This document shows, piece after piece, positions 6,733-14,534 of a DNA stretch of 17,972 nucleotides. This stretch comes from a bacterium. Lineage in GTDB: Bacteria; JAMCPX01. The stretch is from NCBI GenBank assembly GCA_021789095.1, contig JAJYJX010000027.1:1-17972 (forward strand), written 5' to 3'. The translations under genes were made by a program, and so were the position numbers. A model generated the notes under the pieces. That model searched no databases. It saw only the letters and a program-made list of their open reading frames with translations, and was not told the DNA's origin. Each line of letters starts with the position of its first letter. The stretch's first letter is position 1.

Positions 6733-6823
6733 AGGGACAGCGCCCTATTTTCTTTTTAGTGGCAACCGCCCTATTATTTGGATCATCCTGGACCATCCAT
6801 CGTGAAAATAGGGCGCTGTCCCT
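6733..6823. repeat. Inverted-repeat element (20-bp arms) between etfA and the FeS oxidoreductase gene
   Basis: The left arm (6733-6752, starting AGGGACAGCGCCC) and right arm (6804-6823, ending GCGCTGTCCCT) are perfect reverse complements, with about 51 bases between. The loop carries a third partial copy (CCGCCCTATTATTTG, 6767-6781). The right arm is followed by TTTTT and can itself form AGGG/CCCT, so it could act as a weak terminator. TAAGG occurs on both sides (6727-6731 and 6827-6831). It ends 15 bases before the next start codon. The layout fits a REP/MITE-like mobile palindrome, such as those moved by RAYT transposases. None is encoded in this window, so the origin is inferred. Confidence 0.7.
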
Positions 6824-6838
6824 TTTTAAGGAGGTAAC

Positions 6839-8905
6839 ATGAACACAATACTTGTAGCTTTGGCTATTGTTATAGCATTCGGTTATTTCTTTTATAAAGT
6901 CGTCACCCTGGCAAGGTTTGTCCTGCTCGGCAAGCCTGAGAACAGGTTTGATCAGATCGGCACAAGGGCATGGAGGATGATAAGGAATGCAATCTTCCAG
7001 CTTGCCAATTTCAAGCGCCCAAAAGGCGACATACTCTATGCCGGCATCATGCATTTCATGATCTTCTGGGGGTTCATGATCCTGCTCCTCGGAGAAATAG
7101 AGATCCTTATCGGCGGTCTGGTCCCGGGCTTCAGTTTTCATTTTTTAGGGTACCCGCTCTATAACCTGTTCTTGTTTTCTCAGGATCTTATGGCAACAGC
7201 GGTTATTGCAGCCATGATAATGTCGCTTGCAAGAAGGTTCATAGAGCACCCGGCAAAGCTTAACTATCACTTCGGCTCTTATTTGATACTCGGGCTTATA
7301 ACAGGCCTTATGCTTACCCTGTTTGCCATGAATGTAAGCAATGGGGTAAACCCTGAAGAGCCTGTATACAATGCAGCGAACTGGATGCTGTTTGCAGGTT
7401 CCTATATAAAGCTTTTCCATGTTACACAACCCATACCGCATGTTGCGTATCAAGTGATCTGGTGGGTGCACGTTCTTATGCTTTTGTTCTTCCTTGATTT
7501 TATTCCGAATTCAAAACACCTGCATATACTCGGCGCAATCCCCAATAACTTCTTTGTGAACCTTACCGGCAAATCAATGCAACTCCAGCCCATAAACTTT
7601 GAGGCAGAGGGTGTTGAAACATTCGGTGTTTCGAAGTTTGAGGAACTGACATGGAAACAACTGCTTGACGGCCCGGCATGCACGGAATGCGGCAGATGCA
7701 CGGATGACTGTCCCGCTGCAAATACAGGTAAGATCCTTTCACCGAGGGAAATCATCCTGAATATCAAAGAGAACATGAAGGCAAACGGCCCAAAGTTTCT
7801 GAAGTTAAAAGAGGGCGAAAAGCTGCCGGACGATCAAAGGGTCCAGCTTTTAGCGGATGAAGCAGAAAGCGAGAAGCGCATGGCCGCGAGGAAAGAACAC
7901 CCTGAAGAGCATAATACCGCAACGTCCATATCCCCGCAGGAATTGTGGGCATGCACGACATGCGGTGCGTGCCAGCAGATCTGTCCTGTTTACAATGAAC
8001 ACATCAGAGATATTATAGATATGAGAAGATATCTTGTCATGACAGAAAGCAAAATGCCCCAGGAGCTTTCTGCAACATTCAGAAACAATGATACAAACGG
8101 CAATCCATGGGGGCTTGGCTCCGATGCAAGGCTTGATTGGGCAGAAGGACTCGGCATCAAGACGATCACCGAGCAGCCGGATACAGATGTCCTTTACTGG
8201 GTAGGATGCGCAGGCGCATACGATGACAGAAACAAGAAGATCGCAACCGCATTTGTAAAGATCATGCAGGCTGCCAAAGTTAAGTTCGCAGTCCTCGGTA
8301 CAGAAGAAACATGCTGTGGAGACTGGGTAAGAAGGGCAGGGAACGAATATGCATTCCAGGCGCTTGCAAAGCAGAACATAGAGACGTTCAAAAAGTACAA
8401 TATCAAAAAGATCGTAACAGCGTGCCCGCACGGCTATTATACGATCAAGCACGATTATCCCGAGTTTGGAGGCAACTACGAAGTCATTCATCATTCACAG
8501 CTTATCATGCAGCTTCTCAATGAGGGCAGGATTAAACTGACAAAGCCCCTCGAAAAATTGGTCACATATCATGATTCATGCTACCTTGGCAGGCACAACA
8601 ATATATACGCAGAGCCAAGAGAGGTCGTGGCAGCAGTACCGCAGGTCAGGATGGCGGAGATGAAACGCAGTTATGACAACAGCTTCTGCTGCGGCGCAGG
8701 GGGCGCAAGGATGTGGCTTGAAGAAAAAGAAGGAGACCGTATCAACAGGGTAAGGACAGCAGAGGCCCTGTCTCTGAACCCGGATGTTATCGCGACCGCA
8801 TGCCCGTTCTGCATGACCATGATCGACGACGGGGTCAAGGACAAGGGGGTCGAAGACAACGTCAAGGTGCTCGACATAGCCGAGATCGTACAGAGAGCTA
8901 TGTAG
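6839..8905 (+). CDS. Membrane FeS oxidoreductase, EtfAB:menaquinone oxidoreductase type (DUF224/CCG)
   Basis: This 688-residue protein joins a NarI-like membrane part (1-220) with a cytoplasmic FeS part. About six hydrophobic segments lie near 3-25, 66-92, 100-130, 146-166, 180-196 and 203-223. Histidines at 72, 194, 201 and 211 are candidate heme b ligands. Two ferredoxin-type clusters follow: CTECGRCTDDCP (281-292) and CTTCGACQQICP (372-383). Two CCG domains come next, with C457, C492/C493, C529 and C581, C617/C618, C655, C658, as in heterodisulfide reductase HdrD. Proteins of this layout next to etfBA were shown to pass electrons from reduced ETF to menaquinone in syntrophic fatty-acid oxidisers (EMO), and FadR-etfBA upstream fits that role. 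The ATG has AAGGAGG close upstream. The upstream palindrome could partly uncouple its expression from etfBA. The main alternative is another HdrD-like quinone reductase with a different donor. Confidence 0.87.
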   Translation: MNTILVALAIVIAFGYFFYKVVTLARFVLLGKPENRFDQIGTRAWRMIRNAIFQLANFKRPKGDILYAGIMHFMIFWGFMILLLGEIEILIGGLVPGFSFHFLGYPLYNLFLFSQDLMATAVIAAMIMSLARRFIEHPAKLNYHFGSYLILGLITGLMLTLFAMNVSNGVNPEEPVYNAANWMLFAGSYIKLFHVTQPIPHVAYQVIWWVHVLMLLFFLDFIPNSKHLHILGAIPNNFFVNLTGKSMQLQPINFEAEGVETFGVSKFEELTWKQLLDGPACTECGRCTDDCPAANTGKILSPREIILNIKENMKANGPKFLKLKEGEKLPDDQRVQLLADEAESEKRMAARKEHPEEHNTATSISPQELWACTTCGACQQICPVYNEHIRDIIDMRRYLVMTESKMPQELSATFRNNDTNGNPWGLGSDARLDWAEGLGIKTITEQPDTDVLYWVGCAGAYDDRNKKIATAFVKIMQAAKVKFAVLGTEETCCGDWVRRAGNEYAFQALAKQNIETFKKYNIKKIVTACPHGYYTIKHDYPEFGGNYEVIHHSQLIMQLLNEGRIKLTKPLEKLVTYHDSCYLGRHNNIYAEPREVVAAVPQVRMAEMKRSYDNSFCCGAGGARMWLEEKEGDRINRVRTAEALSLNPDVIATACPFCMTMIDDGVKDKGVEDNVKVLDIAEIVQRAM

Positions 8906-8947
8906 GATAATCCAGCAAAGATCCGAATTTTAATCTTAAACATGTAG

Positions 8948-8973
8948 GGGCTGGTTTAAAACCTGCCCTTTTT
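8948..8973 (+). terminator. Intrinsic terminator after the FeS oxidoreductase gene
   Basis: The stem is GGGC-T-GGTT, the loop TAA, and the return strand AACC-T-GCCC, with one T-T mismatch. TTTTTCTTCTTT follows. It lies 42 bases past the stop codon and ends the fadR-etfBA unit. Confidence 0.75.
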
Positions 8974-9022
8974 CTTCTTTGTTTCCATAGCAAAATCCAT
9001 CGTAATCTGATATGTCATTCTT

Positions 9023-9412
9023 ATGAATGACCAACTCCCCCAACAAGTATCAGAACTCATAGAACGATTTGAAAGAAACCAGCAGTCCTATACCTCCAGC
9101 TAATACAACGAAGCCCAGCTCAGACAAGAATTTATCAACCCGTTCTTTGAAGCTCTGGGCTGGGACGTTCGAAATATTCAGGGTAATGCGGAGGCATACA
9201 AGGACGTCATACACGAAGATGCAATTAAGATCGGTGGCGCTGTCAAAGCGCCTGATTATTGTTTCAGGATAGGCGGGACAAGAAAGTTCTTTGTCGAAGC
9301 AAAAAAGCCCTTTGTCAAGATTGATGACAATGAAGATGCGGCTTTTCAATTAAATGAACCATGGAATGACCCCATTGCCGTCCTTGCCCCTAGTCCTCGC
9401 CCCTTGCTGTAA
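9023..9412 (+). pseudogene. Remnant of a type IIG (Eco57I-like) restriction-modification gene
   Basis: From ATG 9023 the frame reads MNDQLPQQVSELIERFERNQ, is stopped by TAA at 9101-9103, and continues in the same frame with YNEAQLRQEFINPFFEALGW, AYKDVIHEDAIKIGG, APDYCFRIGG and RKFFVEAKKP. This is the N-terminal nuclease region typical of fused type IIG restriction-methylation enzymes. The PD-(D/E)xK pattern is visible as Asp78 and Glu92-Ala-Lys94. A single base change (CAA or AAA to TAA) explains the stop. Family-like sequence ends near 9352 after AAFQL, where a normal protein continues for about 800 or more residues with methylase and target-recognition domains. The rest (NEPWNDPIAVL to the stop at 9412) looks unrelated. 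With both an internal stop and loss of most of the gene, it is dead. A reinitiated fragment of about 100 residues cannot be excluded, but I see no ribosome binding site for it. Confidence 0.8.
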
Positions 9413-9457
9413 CCGGTAACGGACACTCCGGGAGCAACCTATGCCTCTGCGATTTTG

Positions 9458-9485
9458 TTGTATTTTGACTTGGAAATGCTATAGC
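9458..9485 (+). promoter_or_regulatory. Possible enolase promoter
   Basis: TTGTAT (9458-9463) and TATAGC (9480-9485) are 16 bases apart, each matching consensus at 4 of 6 positions. Transcription would start near 9491, right at the first arm of the inverted-repeat leader. The boxes are weak, so this is only a candidate. Confidence 0.3.
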
Positions 9486-9491
9486 TTTTAA

Positions 9492-9576
9492 ACCCCGTTA
9501 GAAAGGACAGGCTGCACATCGAAGTGCATGTGTATTACAGTATCCCTGCCATGAACGGCGGGCTTTCTAACGGGGT
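9492..9576 (+). repeat. Inverted-repeat leader upstream of enolase
   Basis: ACCCCGTTAGAAAG (9492-9505) and CTTTCTAACGGGGT (9563-9576) are perfect 14-bp complements. Inside lies a small hairpin, TGCAC (9513-9517) with GTGCA (9524-9528). Eight bases after the second arm, CTTTAACGG (9581-9589) partly repeats it and runs into the enolase ribosome binding site, so the first arm could pair with either copy. It may be a cis-acting RNA structure or another REP/MITE-like palindrome that landed here. Confidence 0.65.
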
Positions 9577-9597
9577 AAATCTTTAACGGAGGTTTCT

Positions 9598-10881
9598 ATG
9601 GCAAAGATAGAAGATTTATTGGCACTTGAGATACTGGATTCCCGCGGTAATCCTACAGCAGAGGTAACGGTAAAGCTTGATAACGGAGTTTTTGCAACGG
9701 CAAAGGTTCCGTCCGGTGCTTCGACAGGGGAAAGGGAAGCACTGGAGCTGAGGGACGGGGACAAAAAGCGCTATCAGGGCAAGGGCATTTTAAAGGTCGT
9801 CGATAACGTTCTTAACACAATAAAGCCGGCAATAAAAGGCATGGAGCCTTTTGACCAGAGAGCAATAGATAAAAGACTTATAGAGCTTGACGGCACTGAA
9901 ACAAAGTCAGGGCTTGGAGCGAATGCGATACTCGCTGTTTCACTCGCTGTGGTGCATGTTGCGGCGAGGGCATTGAACATGCCGCTTTACAAATACATCG
10001 GGGGTGTTGATACACCAACGATTCCTGTGCCCATGCTGAATGTGCTGAACGGCGGGAAGCATGCCGATACAAATGTGGATTTCCAGGAATACATGATAGT
10101 GCCTGCCGGTTTGCCGTCATTTAAAGAGGCGTTAAGGGCATCTACAGAGGTATATCATACGCTGAAATCCATTCTCAAAGAAAGATCCCTTACGACCTCG
10201 GTTGGCGATGAAGGCGGTTTTGCGCCAAGCCTTAAAAACAATGAAGAGCCTTTACAGCTCCTTTTTAAAGCGATTGAGAAAGCCGGCTATAAGCCCGGTA
10301 AAGATATCTATCTTGCACTCGATCCGGCTTCAAGCGAATTCTACAGCGATGGCAAATATCATCTAAAGGACGAAGGCAGAACGCTGACATCGGAACAGAT
10401 GATCGATCTGTACGAGGGGCTTGCAAGGGTATATCCGCTTATAAGCATAGAAGACGGCCTTGCTGAAAATGACTGGGACGGATGGGTAAAGTTGACCAAA
10501 AGGCTTGGCTCAAAGGTGCAGCTCGTAGCGGATGATCTCACTGTTACAAACACAAAATATATCAAAAAGCTTATAGAACTTGATGGAGCAAATTCTGTTC
10601 TGATCAAATTGAATCAAATAGGCACACTAACTGAAACCATGGAAGCGATAAGAATGGTAAAATCAAATGGCTGGACAGCCGTTGTATCGCACCGCTCCGG
10701 CGAAACAGATGATACGACCATATCCGATCTTGCGGTTGCGGCAAATACGGGCTTTATAAAAACAGGAGCACCGGCAAGAGGCGAGCGTGTTTCAAAGTAC
10801 AACAGGCTGCTTGAAATTGAGTATGAACTTGCAGGCAGGGCTGTATATCCGGGCATGCAGGCATTTGTCAGCATTAAATGA
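9598..10881 (+). CDS. eno: Enolase (phosphopyruvate hydratase)
   Basis: Enolase interconverts 2-phosphoglycerate and phosphoenolpyruvate in glycolysis and gluconeogenesis and works as a cytoplasmic Mg-dependent oligomer. The 427 residues have the normal length and all key sites: LDSRGNPT (13-20), PSGASTGE (38-45), [15 protein letters not shown] (152-166, His155, Glu164), GDEGGFAP (203-210, catalytic Glu205), metal ligands Asp242, Glu285 and Asp312, LIKLNQIGT (335-343, catalytic Lys337), SHRSGETDD (364-372) and Lys388 in IKTGAP. Small departures from the commonest motifs ([24 protein letters not shown]) look like lineage variants, not damage. The ATG has CGGAGG five bases upstream. It stands alone between a dead restriction gene and a repeat protein, preceded by an inverted-repeat leader that may affect translation. 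Confidence 0.97.
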   Translation: MAKIEDLLALEILDSRGNPTAEVTVKLDNGVFATAKVPSGASTGEREALELRDGDKKRYQGKGILKVVDNVLNTIKPAIKGMEPFDQRAIDKRLIELDGTETKSGLGANAILAVSLAVVHVAARALNMPLYKYIGGVDTPTIPVPMLNVLNGGKHADTNVDFQEYMIVPAGLPSFKEALRASTEVYHTLKSILKERSLTTSVGDEGGFAPSLKNNEEPLQLLFKAIEKAGYKPGKDIYLALDPASSEFYSDGKYHLKDEGRTLTSEQMIDLYEGLARVYPLISIEDGLAENDWDGWVKLTKRLGSKVQLVADDLTVTNTKYIKKLIELDGANSVLIKLNQIGTLTETMEAIRMVKSNGWTAVVSHRSGETDDTTISDLAVAANTGFIKTGAPARGERVSKYNRLLEIEYELAGRAVYPGMQAFVSIK

Positions 10882-10928
10882 TTTTCTTGCCGCATGTAGA
10901 TCTAATCGTATACCAGCTATATAAGAAC

Positions 10929-10956
10929 TTGACAAACCATTTATAGTATACATAAA
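10929..10956 (+). promoter_or_regulatory. Candidate promoter upstream of the Pro-rich repeat protein
   Basis: TTGACA (10929-10934) is a perfect -35 box. The best -10 at normal distance is CATAAA (10951-10956, 16-base spacer). The remaining 168-base gap between enolase and the next gene shows nothing else clear. Confidence 0.35.
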
Positions 10957-11049
10957 ACTGCTGTAAGGATCAATAGATTATCGGGATATGCATTTTCAGC
11001 CTGATTAACAGACTATAAGCTATATTTAAAACATAAAGAGAGGGTTAAC

Positions 11050-11862
11050 ATGGGTGACATAAGATTATCGTATTTAATGGCAATCGGTCTAATGTTAAGC
11101 ATTATCATTGGCTATCATCCAGCCGTTGCAGTGGCATTGAATGAAAATTTACCAGTGATAGTTATTCCTGCATATGAAATTATTCCACTGCCTGGGTATG
11201 TTGAGGTACAGATGTCAAAAGATGTGGCAAAAACACAACCTGCTGCAGAAAAAAGTAAAGAAAATGAAGTTGCAAGTCCGCAGGCCGTATCGCGGCCTAT
11301 TCAGAAGCCGGTAGTTGCGGCCGAGGCACCCAAGCCAGCGGAAGAACCCAAGCCGGTAGTTACAGCCGAGGCACCCAAGCCAGCGGAAGAACCCAAGCCG
11401 GTAGTTACAGCCGAGGCACCCAAACCAGCGGAAGAACCCAAACCAGCGGAAGAACCCAAGCCGGTAGTTGCGGCCGAGGCACCCAAACCAGCGGAAGAAC
11501 CCAAGCCGGTAGTTGCGGCCGAGGCACCCAAACCAGTTAAACACAAGGCAGCTGAACCTCACCGTAAGGTGGTAAAAAGAATAAAACATGAGCACATAGC
11601 TGCCGTGGATTCAAGCGCTCCAGGTGTAGAAAAGCAGAAACCGTCTGAACCTACTCAAGCTGTTGAAGAGCCTTCGCCATCTGTAGCTGCACAACCAGTT
11701 TCTCCTTCAGCAGGCATAGAAGAGACACCAACAATCCCTGCCGCTACTGCGGAAGGGAGCAGAATAAGTACGTCAGGCATACTGATTATAATTACAATTA
11801 TAGTTATTGTTATCCTTATTATCCTTGCTTTCGTCACAGGGAAAAAGGGAAAAGAACAATAG
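11050..11862 (+). CDS. Pro/Ala/Glu/Lys-repeat protein anchored at both ends
   Basis: I do not recognise this 270-residue protein. It starts with a hydrophobic signal or anchor segment (about 7-29, with possible cleavage near AVA). A short beta-like stretch with IPAYEIIPLPGYVEV follows, then a long Pro/Ala/Glu/Lys region (about 75-230) built on a 15-residue repeat of the form KPVV-A/T-AEAPKPAEEP. It ends with a strongly hydrophobic helix (about 242-263) and a basic tail, KKGKEQ. The C-terminal helix with its positive tail should anchor it in the inner membrane with the repeats in the periplasm. KP/EP-rich spacers of this kind occur in TonB-like proteins and other envelope linkers as stiff rods, but no TonB C-terminal domain is present. 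GAGAGGG five bases upstream supports the ATG. Its job is unknown; a periplasm-spanning structural or tethering role is a guess. Confidence 0.75.
   Translation: MGDIRLSYLMAIGLMLSIIIGYHPAVAVALNENLPVIVIPAYEIIPLPGYVEVQMSKDVAKTQPAAEKSKENEVASPQAVSRPIQKPVVAAEAPKPAEEPKPVVTAEAPKPAEEPKPVVTAEAPKPAEEPKPAEEPKPVVAAEAPKPAEEPKPVVAAEAPKPVKHKAAEPHRKVVKRIKHEHIAAVDSSAPGVEKQKPSEPTQAVEEPSPSVAAQPVSPSAGIEETPTIPAATAEGSRISTSGILIIITIIVIVILIILAFVTGKKGKEQ
11305..11538 (+). repeat. 45-bp tandem repeats within the Pro-rich protein gene
   Basis: Units start at 11305, 11350, 11395, 11458 and 11503 (the last partial). They are nearly identical at the base level, differing mainly at GCG/ACA codons and AAG/AAA. An extra 18-bp copy of the unit's end (11440-11457) sits between units 3 and 4. 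The near identity points to recent expansion, and all changes keep the reading frame. Confidence 0.85.
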
Positions 11863-12004
11863 AGTGATACCTGCTTCATAACAACGCAGTACGTGTATGT
11901 CCTGCTGTGCGGATATATATATCAGGCTATACCGTTTCCGGCTGCTTTATTTTTTTGTTTTATTGTGGTTGTATACAAAAGCTTGTGATTTGGAGGTTTG
12001 AATA

Positions 12005-12778
12005 ATGGAGAAGGCAATGGAGAAGTTCAGACTCGATGGGAAGGTAGCAATGATTACAGGAGCAAGCAGAGGGATCGGAGAGTCTATTGCAAACGGATTT
12101 GCACAGGCCGGTGCAAAATTGGTTTTATCAAGCAGGAAACAGGCCGATCTTGATCAGGTAGCAAACGTAATCAAGGCATCAGGGGGCAGCGCATATGTCG
12201 TTCCGGCACATGGAGGAAAAATAAGCGATCTTAAGGTCCTTGTGCAAAAGACCATGGAACACTACGGACGAATAGACATTCTGGTAAACAATGCAGGGAC
12301 AAACCCTGTGTTCGGACCTATTATAAATGTTGATGAAGGTGTATGGGACAAGATCTTCGAGGTAAATCTCAGGGGTTTCTTCTTCCTCAGTAAAGAGGTT
12401 GCCTCGATTATGGCAGATAACGGCGGAGGCAATATTATAAATATGGCTTCTATCGCAGGGATCAAACCTGAGACAGGACTTGGGGCATACAGTGTAAGCA
12501 AGGCAGGGGTGATAATGTTAACAAGAGTGCTTGCCCATGAATGGGCGAGTATGAACATCCGGGTTAATGCCATTGCACCCGGGGTGATCAAAACAAAATT
12601 TTCACAGGCACTTTACAGTTCCCCGGATCTTGTTGATGAAATACTGAGCAGGATTTCAATAAAGAGGCTTGGAGAGTCAGATGACATAGTTGGCACAGCA
12701 TTATTCCTCGCATCGGATGCATCTTCATACATTACAGGACAGACTATCGTCGTTGACGGCGGCGGTATCATGCTGTAA
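12005..12778 (+). CDS. Short-chain dehydrogenase/reductase (FabG-like)
   Basis: This is a 257-residue classical SDR, a cytoplasmic NAD(P)-dependent oxidoreductase. It shows TGASRGIG (18-25, cofactor loop), NNAG (95-98), Asn121, Ser149 in NMASI, and the catalytic pair Tyr162/Lys166 in YSVSK. The C-terminal GESDDIVGTALFLASD and GQTIVVDGGG are typical of FabG-like and glucose-dehydrogenase-like members. Ser44 and Arg45 after the second strand suggest NADPH preference. The substrate cannot be read from sequence: 3-oxoacyl-ACP/CoA reduction is one option, other alcohols another. I chose ATG 12005 because GGAGG lies eight bases upstream; the second ATG (12020) lacks such spacing. It precedes the TPR lipoprotein gene by 43 bases with no obvious terminator, so they may share a transcript, though a functional link is not evident. 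Confidence 0.9.
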   Translation: MEKAMEKFRLDGKVAMITGASRGIGESIANGFAQAGAKLVLSSRKQADLDQVANVIKASGGSAYVVPAHGGKISDLKVLVQKTMEHYGRIDILVNNAGTNPVFGPIINVDEGVWDKIFEVNLRGFFFLSKEVASIMADNGGGNIINMASIAGIKPETGLGAYSVSKAGVIMLTRVLAHEWASMNIRVNAIAPGVIKTKFSQALYSSPDLVDEILSRISIKRLGESDDIVGTALFLASDASSYITGQTIVVDGGGIML

Positions 12779-12821
12779 TAAACCTATTGAAATATTTTCA
12801 ACCAGGCATTATCCTTCTTCT

Positions 12822-14534
12822 ATGAAAAAACTGCTTATTATCTTTGTTGTTTTGTCGTCAGCCGCGGGCTGCATCCATTATCCTTCAAAACCGGTCGCGG
12901 TATACAACCATGCCGAGCAGGCAGGACAGTGTGCCCAACCTTTACAATGCGCAGAGACATACTACATGATAGCTGCATCGAAACAGAACAGTGGTGACAT
13001 TGATGGTGCAATAGCAAATATAAAAAAATCCATTTCTTATGATCCCTCATCAGCTTATCTCCATTTGACGCTGGCAAAGATGTATGCACAGAAACAGCGC
13101 TCAAAAGAGGCACTGGAAGAGGTGGATCAGGCTTTAAAAATCAGCCCGGACGATGTGCCTGCGCTTTACATAAAAGCCGATATATACTCGGGTCAGGGTA
13201 AATCAGCACAGGCTGTGGAAATATTAAAACATATTGTGGAGCTTTCTCCTGATTCTGAAGACGCATATATAGCACTTGCACTTACCCAGTACCATGCCAA
13301 AGATGTGAAGGGTGCACAGGATACTTTGAAGGGCATGATCGTACGTGTGCCTGCATCGCCGTATTCATACTATTATCTTGCGAAGATAGCGGTCGATCTG
13401 AAACAGTACAAGAAAGCCATCGAATACTATGCCGAAGCAGTAAAGGTTTCTCCGGATTTTTACACAGCACTTTATGAACAGGCAGATGTATATGCGTATT
13501 TAAAGCAATATGACAGGGCTATAAACGTTTACCGGAGCATACTGACCAATGATCCCAATGAGTACAGCCTTTATGAAAAAATAGGGGATCTTTATGTTTC
13601 AGCAAAGAAATATAAAGATGCGCTCAAAAGCTACAAAATGGCTGAGGCATCCATCCCTTCCCTGCTCCTTCAGCTGAAGATCGGCATGGTTTACATCGAA
13701 CTTAAACAATATACATCAGCAGAAACCAGCTTCAAAAGCATAATAGAGTCAAACCCTTCATTTTACAGGGCTTACTATTATTACGGTATTTTACTTTCAG
13801 AGAACAAGAAATATGGCGAGGCTGTTGAGATCCTGGGGGAAATACCACCCGACGATGATGCCTATCAGGATGCGGTTGTGCAGATAGCCGTGATTTACAG
13901 CAACCAGAAGGACAATAAGAAGGCAGAAAGCGTTTTGCTGCCCCTTATGGAGAAGAATCCAACAGCGGACATATTCAATCTCTATGCATCCTTCCTTGCA
14001 CAGGATAAGGATTACAAACAGGCAATCGGAATATTAAACAAAGCATTGAACAAATTTACAGACAGCCAGTCGATCCTGTACCATCTCGGCGTTTTGTATG
14101 ATCAATCCGGGGATACAGAAAATGCCCTGAGCGTTATGAACCAGATCCTGAGTATAAATAAAGATAATGCCGATGCTTTAAACTACATAGGATATACCTA
14201 TGCAGAGAAGGGCATAAAGCTTGATACTGCTGAAAGGCTTATTAAAAAGGCTTTAAAGATAAAACCCGATGACGGATACATTACAGACAGTCTTGGATGG
14301 GTTTACTTCAAGAAGGGATTGATAAGTAAAGCCATTATTACCTTAAAAAAGGCGGTAAAGCTTTCGAAAGAAGACCCGCAGATACTAAGCCATCTCGGTG
14401 ACGCCTACCTTAAGGCGGGTAACAAAGTATCAGCAAAAGATAACTATACAAAAGCCTTAAACAGTAAACAGCTTAGCGACGAGAAGCTTAAAAAGGATTT
14501 GAAGGAGAAATTACAGAAACTTGGCGCAAAATAG
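12822..14534 (+). CDS. TPR-repeat lipoprotein
   Basis: The 570-residue protein starts with a lipoprotein signal, MKKLLIIFVVLSSAAGC (Cys17), so it should be lipidated and face the periplasm. From about residue 45 to the end it is built of about 14 tetratricopeptide-like helix pairs, for example DIDGAIANIKKSISYDPSSA, YKKAIEYYAEAVKVSPDF and YDRAINVYRSILTNDPNE, closing with ADALNYIGYTYAEKG and DSLGWVYFKKG near the C-terminus. TPR arrays bind other proteins, so a scaffold role at the envelope is likely, partner unknown. The ATG at 12822 is chosen because the signal peptide starts there; sequence upstream in the same frame overlaps the SDR gene and has no signal. No good ribosome binding site is visible. 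Its 3' end overlaps the next lipoprotein gene by 14 bases, suggesting translational coupling. Confidence 0.88.
   Translation: MKKLLIIFVVLSSAAGCIHYPSKPVAVYNHAEQAGQCAQPLQCAETYYMIAASKQNSGDIDGAIANIKKSISYDPSSAYLHLTLAKMYAQKQRSKEALEEVDQALKISPDDVPALYIKADIYSGQGKSAQAVEILKHIVELSPDSEDAYIALALTQYHAKDVKGAQDTLKGMIVRVPASPYSYYYLAKIAVDLKQYKKAIEYYAEAVKVSPDFYTALYEQADVYAYLKQYDRAINVYRSILTNDPNEYSLYEKIGDLYVSAKKYKDALKSYKMAEASIPSLLLQLKIGMVYIELKQYTSAETSFKSIIESNPSFYRAYYYYGILLSENKKYGEAVEILGEIPPDDDAYQDAVVQIAVIYSNQKDNKKAESVLLPLMEKNPTADIFNLYASFLAQDKDYKQAIGILNKALNKFTDSQSILYHLGVLYDQSGDTENALSVMNQILSINKDNADALNYIGYTYAEKGIKLDTAERLIKKALKIKPDDGYITDSLGWVYFKKGLISKAIITLKKAVKLSKEDPQILSHLGDAYLKAGNKVSAKDNYTKALNSKQLSDEKLKKDLKEKLQKLGAK

Noticed and set aside
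9069-9349. Short frames on both strands across the restriction-gene remnant
   Set aside because: Only the frame starting at 9023 shows protein family motifs; the others are shadows.
11305-11538. CRISPR-like array
   Set aside because: The units are contiguous with no unique spacers and encode in-frame peptide repeats; no cas genes are nearby.
11215-11595. Antisense Gly/Leu/Phe-rich frames opposite the Pro-rich repeat gene
   Set aside because: They are low-complexity shadows of the 45-bp repeats, without start signals or family features.
12690-12821. A longer start for the TPR lipoprotein gene
   Set aside because: It overlaps the end of the SDR gene and would bury the lipoprotein signal that begins at 12822.
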